A stretch of 12,617 bases of DNA. It comes from an uncultured Verrucomicrobia subdivision 3 bacterium (GTDB lineage Bacteria > Verrucomicrobiota > Verrucomicrobiae > Limisphaerales > UBA11358). The position numbers were made by a program, and so were the translations under genes. The stretch is taken from contig CAINDH010000004.1 of the NCBI GenBank assembly GCA_903847285.1, forward strand, positions 1-12,617. Direction: 5' to 3'. Shown one piece after another: positions 1-7,333 of this stretch. Below the pieces are notes generated by a model. It was given only the letters and a program-made list of their open reading frames with translations, did no database searches and was not told the origin of the DNA. Numbering within the stretch: position 1 is the first letter of the stretch; every line of letters starts with the position of its first letter.

Positions 1-945
1 ATGGAAATCGCCGGGAAGAAATTATTTTCCGGTTTCAATTTTACGTTTGAGAACGGCAAGCGCGTTGGCATCTGTGGCCGTAACGGCCTCGGGAAATCAA
101 CCTTGCTCAAGATCGTCATCGGCCAGCTCCAGCCGACGGAAGGCACGGTGAAAACCGGCCAACTCACCAAGTTCAACTACGTTGACCAAGGTCGTCTGCA
201 CATGAACGAAGAGCGCACGGTGATGGATGAAGTCGCCGACGGCACGGAGTTCGTTCAATGGGGCGATGCGAAACTTTCAGTGCGGTCATATCTGAAGCGG
301 TTTTTGTTTTCTGACGACCGCATCCTGACGCAGGTGAAAAAACTGAGCGGCGGCGAGCGCAGCCGTTTGTTACTGGCGAAGATTTTGAAAAGCGGCGGCA
401 ACTTTCTGATTCTCGACGAGCCGACGAATGATTTGGATCTACCAACGTTGCGCGTGCTGGAAGAGGCGTTGATCGCGTTCACCGGCGTGACGTGCGTGGT
501 AAGCCATGACCGCTATTTTCTGAACCGTGTCTGCACGGACATCCTGGCGTTCGAAGGCGACGGAAAAATTCATCACAGCGTCGGCGACTACGATTATTAT
601 CTGGAGAAGAAAGCGAAGGCTGTAGCCGCCGCCGCCCGTCAGAGCGCGGCGATTCTCGAAACGAATAAAGCAGCGCAAGCCAAAGAAGCGGCTGGCTCGA
701 AATCTAAGTCACGCAAACTTTCTTTTAAGGAAACGCGTGAACTCGAAGGCATCGAAGCGCAGATCCATGCGGTGGAAGCTGAGGTGGTGCGTATCGAAGG
801 CTTGTTCGCCGATCCAGAATTTTTCCGCAAAAATGCTGCCAAGGTGAACGAACTTACGGCCGAACTCGAAGCGGCGAAGGTCAAAGTCCCGCAGCTTTAC
901 GCCCGATGGGAAGAACTGGAAGCCATCAAGTCGGCTATGGAGTGA
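1..945 (+). CDS. ABC-F family ATPase, Uup type, C-terminal half (5' end outside window)
   Basis: This is the second ATPase domain and C-terminal arm of an ABC-F protein. Such soluble twin-ATPase proteins act on ribosomes or nucleic acids and do not transport. Visible parts are Walker A GRNGLGKST (residues 26-34), signature LSGGE (115-119), Walker B FLILDEP (135-141) followed by TNDLD, and the switch histidine in VSHDR (167-171). A lysine- and alanine-rich linker (about 203-240) leads to a predicted coiled coil (about 243-312), the C-terminal domain typical of Uup-like members. ABC-F proteins are usually about 600 residues, so roughly the first half lies upstream of base 1. The ATG at base 1 falls inside the second ABC domain and is not the true start. 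The stop TGA is at 943-945. The family is secure; the exact role (Uup or another ABC-F) is inferred from the C-terminal arm. Confidence 0.93.
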   Translation: MEIAGKKLFSGFNFTFENGKRVGICGRNGLGKSTLLKIVIGQLQPTEGTVKTGQLTKFNYVDQGRLHMNEERTVMDEVADGTEFVQWGDAKLSVRSYLKRFLFSDDRILTQVKKLSGGERSRLLLAKILKSGGNFLILDEPTNDLDLPTLRVLEEALIAFTGVTCVVSHDRYFLNRVCTDILAFEGDGKIHHSVGDYDYYLEKKAKAVAAAARQSAAILETNKAAQAKEAAGSKSKSRKLSFKETRELEGIEAQIHAVEAEVVRIEGLFADPEFFRKNAAKVNELTAELEAAKVKVPQLYARWEELEAIKSAME

Positions 946-1062
946 TGGCTGACTAACGATCCGCAATCACCGCTAATCGCGTCTGCTGGCTGCATTGCAC
1001 CGCGTGAATTTTTTGAGCAAATGACGAAGCAATGTTACGTGTTCCATTCGCTAGACAAATTT

Positions 1063-1089
1063 TTCGTGTGGTTCGTGTATTTCGTGGTT
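1063..1089. repeat. Three-copy 9-bp tandem repeat (TTCGTG-nnn) upstream of tyrA
   Basis: TTCGTG occurs at 1063, 1072 and 1081, an exact 9-base period, as TTCGTGTGG, TTCGTGTAT and TTCGTGGTT. It lies 33 bases before the probable tyrA start and outside conserved protein sequence. On the other strand the unit reads CACGAA. I recall similar degenerate CACGAA strings between genes in Verrucomicrobia and some other phyla, but cannot check that here. Confidence 0.6.
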
Positions 1090-1121
1090 TATCACATCGG
1101 GGATTTTGTTATCCTGCGCGC

Positions 1122-2006
1122 GTGCGGTTTCAAAAAATCTCCATTATCGGTGTCGGATTGCTCGGCGGCTCTATTGGGCTGGCCGTGCGGCATCGCCGTC
1201 TGGCGGGCGAAGTCGCCGGTTTCGTGCGCCGTAAATCTAGCCTGAAGGATTGCGAGAAAGCTGGCGCGGTAGATTACGCCACGACCGATCTGCTCGCTGC
1301 CGTCTCGAATGCCGACCTCGTCATCCTCTGCACGCCGCTTGCCCAAATGCGTTCGCTCGCTCAACAATTTCTGCCTGCGCTCAAAAGTGGCGCGATTGTG
1401 ACAGACGTCGGCAGCGTGAAGGCGGATGTCGTCCGCGAACTAGAATCGCTCTTCGCCAAGACTGGCGCGCATTTTATCGGCAGCCATCCGATGGCAGGCG
1501 CGGAAAAAACCGGTGTGCTCGCGGCGCGGAAAAATCTTTTTGAGAACGCCGTTTGTGTTCTAACGCCTACGAAAAAATCCAACAAGATCTCCGTCCGTAA
1601 GCTGGAGCAATTTTGGAAATCAATTGGCGCGCGTGTTATGAAGCTGGACGCCGCGCAACATGATTTGCTCGTGAGCCGTTCCAGCCATCTACCACACGTC
1701 ATCGCGGCCACGCTGGCGGGGCTGGTTTTGGATCCGGCGCATCCCAAAACGCAGGTGGCGTTATGCGCCACAGGTTTTCGTGACACGACGCGCATCGCGT
1801 CTGGCTCGCCGGAGATGTGGCGGGACATTGCCGTTTCCAATCGTAAAAATCTTTCCCGTTCCGTGGATGCGTTCGTTGGCGAGTTAAAAAAATTCCAGTC
1901 TGCGCTCAAGAGTGGTGATGCTAAGGCAGTTGAAAATTTTTTCGCGACCGCCAAGCAATATCGCGACAACTGGTGCGCGAAAGTCGTTTCAATTTCGTCT
2001 GAATAA
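1122..2006 (+). CDS. tyrA: Prephenate (or arogenate) dehydrogenase
   Basis: The product is an NAD(P)-dependent dehydrogenase that decarboxylates prephenate or arogenate on the way to tyrosine. I chose the GTG at 1122 (294 residues). The frame is open back to an ATG at 1032, but those extra 30 residues are basic, unlike the family, and partly translate the TTCGTG repeat. From the GTG the protein begins with a short beta strand and the Rossmann glycine motif GVGLLGGSIG (10-19). Family motifs follow: TDVGSVK (94-100), GSHPMAGAEKTG (120-131), SRSSHLPH (185-192) containing the substrate-binding His region, and FRDTTRIA (219-226). No ACT or chorismate mutase domain is present, so it is a monofunctional short form. 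It is followed 6 bases later by aroA, so both shikimate-derived steps are probably co-transcribed. No clear Shine-Dalgarno precedes the start. Confidence 0.92.
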   Translation: MRFQKISIIGVGLLGGSIGLAVRHRRLAGEVAGFVRRKSSLKDCEKAGAVDYATTDLLAAVSNADLVILCTPLAQMRSLAQQFLPALKSGAIVTDVGSVKADVVRELESLFAKTGAHFIGSHPMAGAEKTGVLAARKNLFENAVCVLTPTKKSNKISVRKLEQFWKSIGARVMKLDAAQHDLLVSRSSHLPHVIAATLAGLVLDPAHPKTQVALCATGFRDTTRIASGSPEMWRDIAVSNRKNLSRSVDAFVGELKKFQSALKSGDAKAVENFFATAKQYRDNWCAKVVSISSE

Positions 2007-2012
2007 TTCTCG

Positions 2013-3356
2013 ATGCCGCTCCCCGACCTCATTGAAATCGTTCCGCTCACCGCGCCGGTGCGCGCGGAGATTACCGTGCCGGGTTCGAAGAGCATCACGA
2101 ACCGCGCGTTAATTCTCGCAGCGCTCGCGGATGGCGAAGTGACGCTCAAAGGCGCGCTCTGGAGCGAGGACACGCAGATCATGGTGGAGTGCCTCACGGA
2201 ACTCGGTTTTGTGGTGAATGTGGCTCAAGACCCGGATGAACTCTGCAATCGCACTATCATGGTCGTGGGGCAGGGTGGTTTGATTCCATCCGGCGGCACG
2301 GAGTCGAAGCCGCTGGAATTATTCGTTGGCAACGCCGGAACTGCCGCCCGTTTTCTCGCACCGTTTCTTTGTCTCGGCAGCGGAGTGTATCGCTTGCATG
2401 GCGTAAAACGCATGCACGAACGTCCGCAAGCGGCGTTGATGGTTGCCTTACGCGAGCTGGGCTACCGCGTGGAATCGGAGAATGGGAACGATAAGTTGCC
2501 AGTTAAGATTTTTGGCAGCGGTCCGAAGAATGGTAGATGCCGCGTTAGCATCGAAGAGAGTTCGCAGTTCGCATCAGCGCTCTTGCTTTCGGCGATAGTT
2601 GGTAGATGGGAAATTGAAACCATCGGTGAAAACGAAGACGAATCCCCCTACGTTGGGATGACTCGCGAAATAGTAAAACAATTTTCGAATGCCAAATCGG
2701 AATACTGGATTGAACCAGATGCGTCGAGCAGTAGTTATTTGAAGGGTGCTGGCTGGCTATTCCCAAAAGTGGAAGGCCTTAACCTTAGATTTCCGTCAGT
2801 TACAGTTCCGGAACCAAAATGGACCACCCAAATTGATCGCAATTTCTCGGTTTTTTTTGATGCGCCCGGAACAATCCGCCATTTGGGAGATAATTCCAAA
2901 TACAAGGTTGTTATTTCCCGAAGCACTAATCTTGGCGATAGCATCATGACGGCTATCGTATTGGCGCCATTTTCAAACCAAGCTGTCCAATTCACCGAAC
3001 TTGGTCGCCTGCGCGTTCAAGAATGTGAGCGCGTCGTGGCATTGCGGACGGAATTGACCAAGTGCGGCGCAAAAGTGGTTGAGGAAGGCGACGCGCTCAC
3101 GGTTTATCCGGCTAACTTAGAGGAGTTGAACGGCTCAGAGATTGAGACCTACAACGACCATCGCATGGCAATGTGTTTCTCAATTCTAGGATTGAAAGTT
3201 CCCGGGATTAAAATTAAAAATCCGGCCTGCGTGAAGAAGACATTCCCAAATTTTTTCCAAAAACTCGCTGCGCAACCGCCACACGGCCTAGGAGCGGAGA
3301 TTTTGGACGCGAAGTCGGGTAGAAAATTGACGCACGAAGAATTGTTGGCGGACTGA
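2013..3356 (+). CDS. aroA: 3-phosphoshikimate 1-carboxyvinyltransferase (EPSP synthase)
   Basis: The enzyme joins phosphoenolpyruvate to shikimate-3-phosphate, the sixth shikimate-pathway step, in the cytoplasm. At 447 residues it is near family size. Motifs in order: PGSKSITNRA (23-32), GNAGTAARFL (106-115) for PEP binding, RMHERP (133-138), SSQFASALL (183-191), EPDASSSSY (234-242), LGDSIMTA (307-314) with Asp309 as likely catalytic acid/base, LRVQECERV (333-341), and NDHRMAMCFS (381-390) followed by KKTFP (408-412). Residues about 243-305 differ from the usual alanine-rich helix and domain crossover of textbook AroA. I believe related bacteria share this form, but that is from memory. Bases about 2580-3000 count at about 45% GC, against about 62% for 2041-2220, so the centre of the gene has a different composition from its ends. 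It overlaps nothing; cmk starts one base after its stop. Confidence 0.95.
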   Translation: MPLPDLIEIVPLTAPVRAEITVPGSKSITNRALILAALADGEVTLKGALWSEDTQIMVECLTELGFVVNVAQDPDELCNRTIMVVGQGGLIPSGGTESKPLELFVGNAGTAARFLAPFLCLGSGVYRLHGVKRMHERPQAALMVALRELGYRVESENGNDKLPVKIFGSGPKNGRCRVSIEESSQFASALLLSAIVGRWEIETIGENEDESPYVGMTREIVKQFSNAKSEYWIEPDASSSSYLKGAGWLFPKVEGLNLRFPSVTVPEPKWTTQIDRNFSVFFDAPGTIRHLGDNSKYKVVISRSTNLGDSIMTAIVLAPFSNQAVQFTELGRLRVQECERVVALRTELTKCGAKVVEEGDALTVYPANLEELNGSEIETYNDHRMAMCFSILGLKVPGIKIKNPACVKKTFPNFFQKLAAQPPHGLGAEILDAKSGRKLTHEELLAD

Positions 3357-3357
3357 A

Positions 3358-4029
3358 ATGAATTTGAAAAAACATCCAATTGTCATTGCGATTGACGGCA
3401 CAAGCGCCAGCGGCAAGAGCACGAACTCCAAACTCGTGGCCAAGGCCCTCGGCTACGTTTATGTGGACACGGGTGCGATGTATCGCACGCTGGCTTGGTA
3501 TTGCGTGGCCAAGCGCGTGGATGTGCATGATGCCAAGGCGGTGGCTGTCGCCTGTCGCAAATGGAAAACCTCGCTGGAATGCGTCGAGAAAAATCATCTG
3601 CGCGCCGCGCATCTGCTGGTGGATGGTTATTATCCGGATAAAGAAATCCGCACGGCGGAGGTCAGTTCGGCTACTTCCCTCATTGCCGCCATTCCCAAGG
3701 TTCGGGATTGGATGAAGAAAAAGCAGCGCGAGTGTATCCAGTTCGGCGACCTCGTGATGGAAGGCCGCGACATCGGCACGAATGTTTTCCCGGAAACGGA
3801 CTATAAATTTTACCTCGATGCAAAATTGGAAGAACGCACGGCGCGTCGTTCCGCCGACGGTATTGAAGAAAATCTCGCCGCGCGCGACCAGCGTGACAGT
3901 CAACGCGCCGCCGCGCCGCTGATGATCGCGCTCGGAGCAAAGGTGCTGGATAATTCCAAGATGACCTCCGAACAAACGAGCGGGTGGTTGCTCGCAGAAA
4001 TCCGCAAGCTGATGCCGTCGACAAAATGA
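3358..4029 (+). CDS. cmk: Cytidylate kinase
   Basis: The enzyme phosphorylates CMP and dCMP with ATP, feeding CTP and dCTP pools. The 223-residue protein has the P-loop GTSASGKST (14-22), the VDTGAMYR nucleoside-monophosphate-binding segment (36-43), EGRDIGTNVFP (135-145) and the lid-like RDQRDS (176-181), all hallmarks of bacterial Cmk. The length fits the family. The ATG at 3358 sits one base after the aroA stop, and the stop TGA at 4027-4029 overlaps the next gene's ATG. This implies translational coupling within the tyrA-aroA-cmk-plsC operon. aroA-cmk and cmk-plsC neighbours recur in many bacteria. Confidence 0.96.
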   Translation: MNLKKHPIVIAIDGTSASGKSTNSKLVAKALGYVYVDTGAMYRTLAWYCVAKRVDVHDAKAVAVACRKWKTSLECVEKNHLRAAHLLVDGYYPDKEIRTAEVSSATSLIAAIPKVRDWMKKKQRECIQFGDLVMEGRDIGTNVFPETDYKFYLDAKLEERTARRSADGIEENLAARDQRDSQRAAAPLMIALGAKVLDNSKMTSEQTSGWLLAEIRKLMPSTK

Positions 4030-4664
4030 ACCCCGTCTATTTCATAGGCTGGGCGTTATTTCGCCTGATGTATGCGGTTTATTTCCGATGGCAACGGTTC
4101 AATCCCGAACGCGTGCCGCTGTCGGGCGGAGTTATCATCGCCTCGAATCACGCGAGCTTTCTTGACCCGCCTTTGATTGGCTCGGCACTGAATCGGCCGA
4201 TGAACTATCTCGGTCGCGCCAGCTTGTTCAGCCATCCATTCGTGGGTTGGTTGTTCCGGCAATGGAATTCCATTCCCGTGGACCGCGATGGCGGCGGCGC
4301 GGCGGGCTTAAAGGCGATACTAGAACGCCTCCTTGCCGGCGGTGCGATTATCTTATTTCCCGAAGGCACGCGGACTAAGGATGGCAAGTTACAGCCAGCC
4401 CGTTCGGGGATTGGCCTCACCGTGATCAAGTCGAACGCGCCAGTCGTGCCGGTGCGCGTGTTTGGAACTTTCGAGTGCTACAACCAGAAATGGAAATTCC
4501 ACATGCCCATCCGCCTCGCCGTCAAATACGGCCAGCCGATGAAGTTTGAAGCGTTGCGCGCCGAGGCGAAGACCTGCACCAAGCCGAGGCTCAAGGAAAT
4601 CTATCAACAGGTTGCGGATGAAATCATGGCGGAGATCGCCAAGCTGGAGCGGAGAGCGGATTAA
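4026..4664 (+). CDS. plsC: 1-acyl-sn-glycerol-3-phosphate acyltransferase
   Basis: The enzyme adds the second acyl chain to lysophosphatidic acid to make phosphatidic acid, at the inner face of the cytoplasmic membrane. I chose the ATG at 4026, which overlaps the cmk stop as ATGA and gives 212 residues. An in-frame start at 3984 would add 14 residues from inside cmk and is unlikely. The N-terminus has a hydrophobic segment (about 3-18). Acyltransferase motifs are NHASFLD (about 40-46, the H-x4-D catalytic pair), an NSIPVDRDGG substrate segment (about 81-90), FPEGTRTKDG (about 111-120) and VVPVRVFG (about 139-146). It is the last gene of the plus-strand operon and ends 92 bases before the convergent DUF4404 gene. 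Confidence 0.93.
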   Translation: MNPVYFIGWALFRLMYAVYFRWQRFNPERVPLSGGVIIASNHASFLDPPLIGSALNRPMNYLGRASLFSHPFVGWLFRQWNSIPVDRDGGGAAGLKAILERLLAGGAIILFPEGTRTKDGKLQPARSGIGLTVIKSNAPVVPVRVFGTFECYNQKWKFHMPIRLAVKYGQPMKFEALRAEAKTCTKPRLKEIYQQVADEIMAEIAKLERRAD

Positions 4665-4673
4665 AAGCCTGTC

Positions 4674-4701
4674 CGCAGATTTCACAGATTAACGCAGATT
4701 T
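4674..4701. repeat. Three-copy CAGATT repeat between convergent genes
   Basis: CAGATT recurs at 4676, 4685 and 4695 (spacing 9 and 10) in the units CGCAGATTT, CACAGATTA and ACGCAGATTT. It lies just after the plsC stop in the convergent gap to the DUF4404 gene. A distant pair of 7-base inverted arms, TCCGCAG at 4672-4678 and CTGCGGA at 4739-4745, brackets the gap. No T-tract follows, so it is not an obvious intrinsic terminator. Confidence 0.55.
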
Positions 4702-4756
4702 GATTTCTAACTTTTCACTTTGCGAAAATCAGCGCAGCCTGCGGATAGCCTTCATT

Positions 4757-5089
4757 TCAAATCCCCAAATCCGAAAGCGTCTTGCTGATGCTGCTGACGA
4801 CTTGCACGAGCTTGGGATGCGATTGCTCAAAACCTTCGACGGACGAAAGCAAACCTTGATTGGAAAGCTCGCGCAACTGCGCGTTCGGCTCGGTGCGAGT
4901 GGCTTCGTGGGTGGAGAGCTTGGCAAAATTCGCGATGCTGTCGGCCTGTTCGCCGTGGGTCTTGGAAAGTGAGCCGACTTCGGACTTCAGTTTACCTAGC
5001 AATTCCAGCAGTTCGCGCTTGTGTTCGCCATTGACGGATTCTGCGCCGCTGACTTTTGCCTCAATCTCACTGATGGTTTTTTCAATCAT
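4757..5089 (-). CDS. DUF4404-like small acidic helical protein
   Basis: The 110-residue protein is predicted soluble, almost all helical, with no signal peptide or membrane segment. Residues 1-40 (rich in Glu and Lys, with heptad-like leucines such as RELLELLGKL) could form a coiled coil. The C-terminal stretch FEQSHPKLVQVVSSISKTLSDLGI-like (about 87-110), with its F-E-x-S-H-P start and L-G-I end, matches the DUF4404 family as I remember it. Its function is unknown. It starts 40 bases after the tmk stop on the same strand and is probably the last gene of cysS-tmk-DUF4404. A possible ribosome site (GGAG about 11 bases or GAGG about 1 base before the ATG) is poorly placed. The family call is from memory of the motif, not a search. 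Confidence 0.7.
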   Translation of the reverse strand: MIEKTISEIEAKVSGAESVNGEHKRELLELLGKLKSEVGSLSKTHGEQADSIANFAKLSTHEATRTEPNAQLRELSNQGLLSSVEGFEQSHPKLVQVVSSISKTLSDLGI

Positions 5090-5128
5090 GCCTCAACTTA
5101 CTCCGAAGCCTGATTCCAGCAAACAAAA

Positions 5129-5785
5129 TCACCAGCGTCCGACTTTCGGCAGCAACGGCTGGACATAGCTCCAGATTTCCGCGCAGACGACATCGAAGGC
5201 TTGGTTGCCGTTGATGAATTTTACGCGCTGCGGCTCGCCCGCGACGACCGCCTCGAAGCCTTTGGCCACACGTTCAAAAAATTTCCGATCTGCTTCCTCT
5301 ATACGGTCGCGCACAAAGGGCAGGGTGGCCTGACGCGAACGCAGCCGTTCCTCGCTCACTTCCGGCGGGACGTGCAGGAACAACGTGAGCTTCGGACGCG
5401 TGTCGCCCACGGCAAAATCAATGACCGATTTGACGTGCGTCAAATCCAGTTCGCGGCCGTAGCCTTGATACGCCGTGGTGGAATCGTAGAAACGGTCGCA
5501 CAAAATAATTTCCCCGACGGACAGTGCGGGGCGGATAATTTCGCGGACAAGTTGCGCGCGGCTGGCATTCATCAGGAGCAGTTCGGCCTCGCTGGTCATC
5601 GCGACATTTTGCAAGCTGTGCTTGAGCGTGTGACGAATCTCCTCGCCGATGGGCGTGCCGCCAGGCTCGCGCAATACGCGCACGCGCTGGCCGAGCGCGG
5701 TGAGGCGTTCGGCGAGCAACTTAATCTGCGTGGACTTGCCGCAGCCTTCCGAGCCTTCAAATGAGATGAACAGACCTTTGCTCAC
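5129..5785 (-). CDS. tmk: Thymidylate kinase
   Basis: The enzyme phosphorylates dTMP to dTDP for DNA synthesis. At 218 residues it is normal length. Motifs are the P-loop GSEGCGKST (11-19), LREPGGT (38-44), DRFYDST (97-103) with the YQG that follows (106-108), and an arginine-bearing lid region around RSRQATLPFVRDR (149-161). The start is GTG at 5785-5783, and its first bases overlap the cysS stop as GTGA, a 4-base overlap implying translational coupling. No Shine-Dalgarno is visible in the cysS 3' end. The codon after the GTG begins SKGLFISFEG, exactly where Tmk proteins start. Confidence 0.96.
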   Translation of the reverse strand: MSKGLFISFEGSEGCGKSTQIKLLAERLTALGQRVRVLREPGGTPIGEEIRHTLKHSLQNVAMTSEAELLLMNASRAQLVREIIRPALSVGEIILCDRFYDSTTAYQGYGRELDLTHVKSVIDFAVGDTRPKLTLFLHVPPEVSEERLRSRQATLPFVRDRIEEADRKFFERVAKGFEAVVAGEPQRVKFINGNQAFDVVCAEIWSYVQPLLPKVGRW

Positions 5786-7185
5786 AATTTTTTAAGTTTG
5801 ATTCCCTTGGGCGTGTCTTCAATGACCCAACCTTTGGATTTTAATTCATCGCGGATGGCGTCGCTGCGTTTGAAATCACGCGCCTGTTTTGCCGCCGTGC
5901 GTTCGTTGGCGAGGGCGAGAATTTCTGCGGGAACTTCTGCTTCCGCTTTCACGCCAATTCCGAGAACTGAATCAGTTTGCTCCCATGCCATCAACGCGGC
6001 CGCGGCGCTGTTTGCATCCAAAGAATTTGCTGCGATGCGCTTGTTGGTTTCCGTGACCCACTGAAACACTTCGCCCCATGCGGCGGAGATGTTCAAGTCA
6101 TCGGCAAGCGCGGCGGAGAATTGTTCCACCAGTTTTGACTCAGGTGGTGCAGAAGTGCTGCCTGCGATTTCCCGCAGTTTGCTGACGCATTCATCAATTC
6201 GTCCTAAAGCCGTCTTCGCTCCGTTCAAACCATCGAGCGTGAAGTTAAACGTCTCGCGGTAATGCGCGGTGAGCAGCAGATAACGCACTTCGCGGCCGGT
6301 GAAACCTTTCGCGACCAAATCACGCAACGTAAAATAATTTCCCAGCGACTTGCTCATCTTCTTGCCTTCGACAAGCAGATGCGCGCCGTGCAGCCAGAAT
6401 TTTACGAACGGTTTTCCCGTCGCGCCTTCGCTCTGGGCGATTTCGTCCTCATGATGCGGGAATTTCAAATCCTCACCACCGAGGTGGAGGTCGAAGGTTT
6501 CGCCGAGCGCCTTGATGCTCATGGCGCTGCACTCGATGTGCCAGCCGGGACGGCCTTTGCCCCACGGACTGTCCCACGTTACGTCGCCGTCTTCTGGCAC
6601 AAAAGCCTTCCACAATGCGAAGTCTGCAACGGATTCTTTTTCGTATTCGTCCGAGGCGACGCGCTCGCCGGCACGCATCTCGTCCAAATTAAGTTTTAGC
6701 AACTGGCCGTAGTGGCAGCCGCATCCACGATATTTTTCGATGGAAAAATAGACCGAGCCATCCGCCGCCTTGTAAGCCACGCCGCGCGCGACGAGCTTTT
6801 CGATGAGCGCGATGATTTCGGGAATATGTTCCGTGGCGCGCGGCTTCTGATGCGGTTCGCGGCAGCCAAGAGCTTTTAGGTCGTCGAGAAAGGCGGTTTC
6901 AAATTTGCCGGTGAACTCGCGGAGCGTAGTTTTATTTTCCCGGACGCGCTTGATGATCTTGTCCTCCACATCGGTGATGTTCATGACGTGCTTCACTTCG
7001 TAGCCGGAAAATTCCAGCGTGCGGCGGACAAGGTCGGCGAAGACGAATGTGCGCCAGTTGCCGATGTGCGCGAAGTCATAGACCGTGGGTCCGCAGCAAT
7101 ACATCCCGACTTTTTTCTTTTGCGGGTCAAGCGGGGCGAACTCCTGCACGGAGCGCGACAGTGTGTTGAACAGTTTCAAGGCCAT
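5782..7185 (-). CDS. cysS: Cysteinyl-tRNA synthetase
   Basis: This class I synthetase charges tRNA-Cys in the cytoplasm. The 467-residue protein has MYCCGPTVYDFAHIGN (28-43), where Cys31 is the usual zinc ligand, Cys30 is an extra cysteine, and HIGN replaces HIGH as in many bacterial CysRS. The other zinc ligands are Cys219 in WHIECSAMS, with His244 and Glu248 in FPHHEDE. KMSKS is at 276-280. The C-terminal helical domain and the short GIKLKK tail, which ends most CysRS proteins, are intact. It is first in a minus-strand operon with tmk and the DUF4404 gene. It is divergent from the zinc-ribbon gene at 7334, with 148 bases between that hold no promoter I would defend. Confidence 0.96.
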   Translation of the reverse strand: MALKLFNTLSRSVQEFAPLDPQKKKVGMYCCGPTVYDFAHIGNWRTFVFADLVRRTLEFSGYEVKHVMNITDVEDKIIKRVRENKTTLREFTGKFETAFLDDLKALGCREPHQKPRATEHIPEIIALIEKLVARGVAYKAADGSVYFSIEKYRGCGCHYGQLLKLNLDEMRAGERVASDEYEKESVADFALWKAFVPEDGDVTWDSPWGKGRPGWHIECSAMSIKALGETFDLHLGGEDLKFPHHEDEIAQSEGATGKPFVKFWLHGAHLLVEGKKMSKSLGNYFTLRDLVAKGFTGREVRYLLLTAHYRETFNFTLDGLNGAKTALGRIDECVSKLREIAGSTSAPPESKLVEQFSAALADDLNISAAWGEVFQWVTETNKRIAANSLDANSAAAALMAWEQTDSVLGIGVKAEAEVPAEILALANERTAAKQARDFKRSDAIRDELKSKGWVIEDTPKGIKLKKL

Positions 7186-7333
7186 TTACGGACGCGCAAA
7201 TTAAACTGCGCGGCGCGAAAGCAAAAGTGAATTCAGCGGGACGAAATCAGTGGACTTCAGCCATTGCTAAAATTAAAGTCGAGCCACCCACCCGGCTGTT
7301 CGCGGGAAACAACAACCCGAAATCAAAAGTTTT

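Noticed and set aside
1..3. ATG at base 1 as the real start of the ABC protein
   Set aside because: It falls within the second ATPase domain; the family needs another ATPase domain upstream.
1013..1041. TTGAGC plus TACGTG as a sigma-70-like promoter for tyrA
   Set aside because: The spacing is 17 but the -10 match to TATAAT is poor; it is not distinguishable from chance.
1361..2197. Antisense frame of 278 codons across tyrA and aroA
   Set aside because: Low-complexity Ser/Ala/Thr composition with no motif, fully opposite a conserved gene.
3214..3975. Long antisense frame of 253 codons across cmk
   Set aside because: It has no recognisable motif, and the opposite strand encodes intact AroA and Cmk; it is a high-GC shadow frame.
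3984..4664. Longer plsC start at 3984
   Set aside because: The added residues come from within the cmk coding region, while the ATG at 4026 gives a standard ATGA overlap and a normal N-terminus.
5201..5764. Plus-strand frame of 187 codons over tmk
   Set aside because: It mirrors the tmk coding strand and shows no family features.
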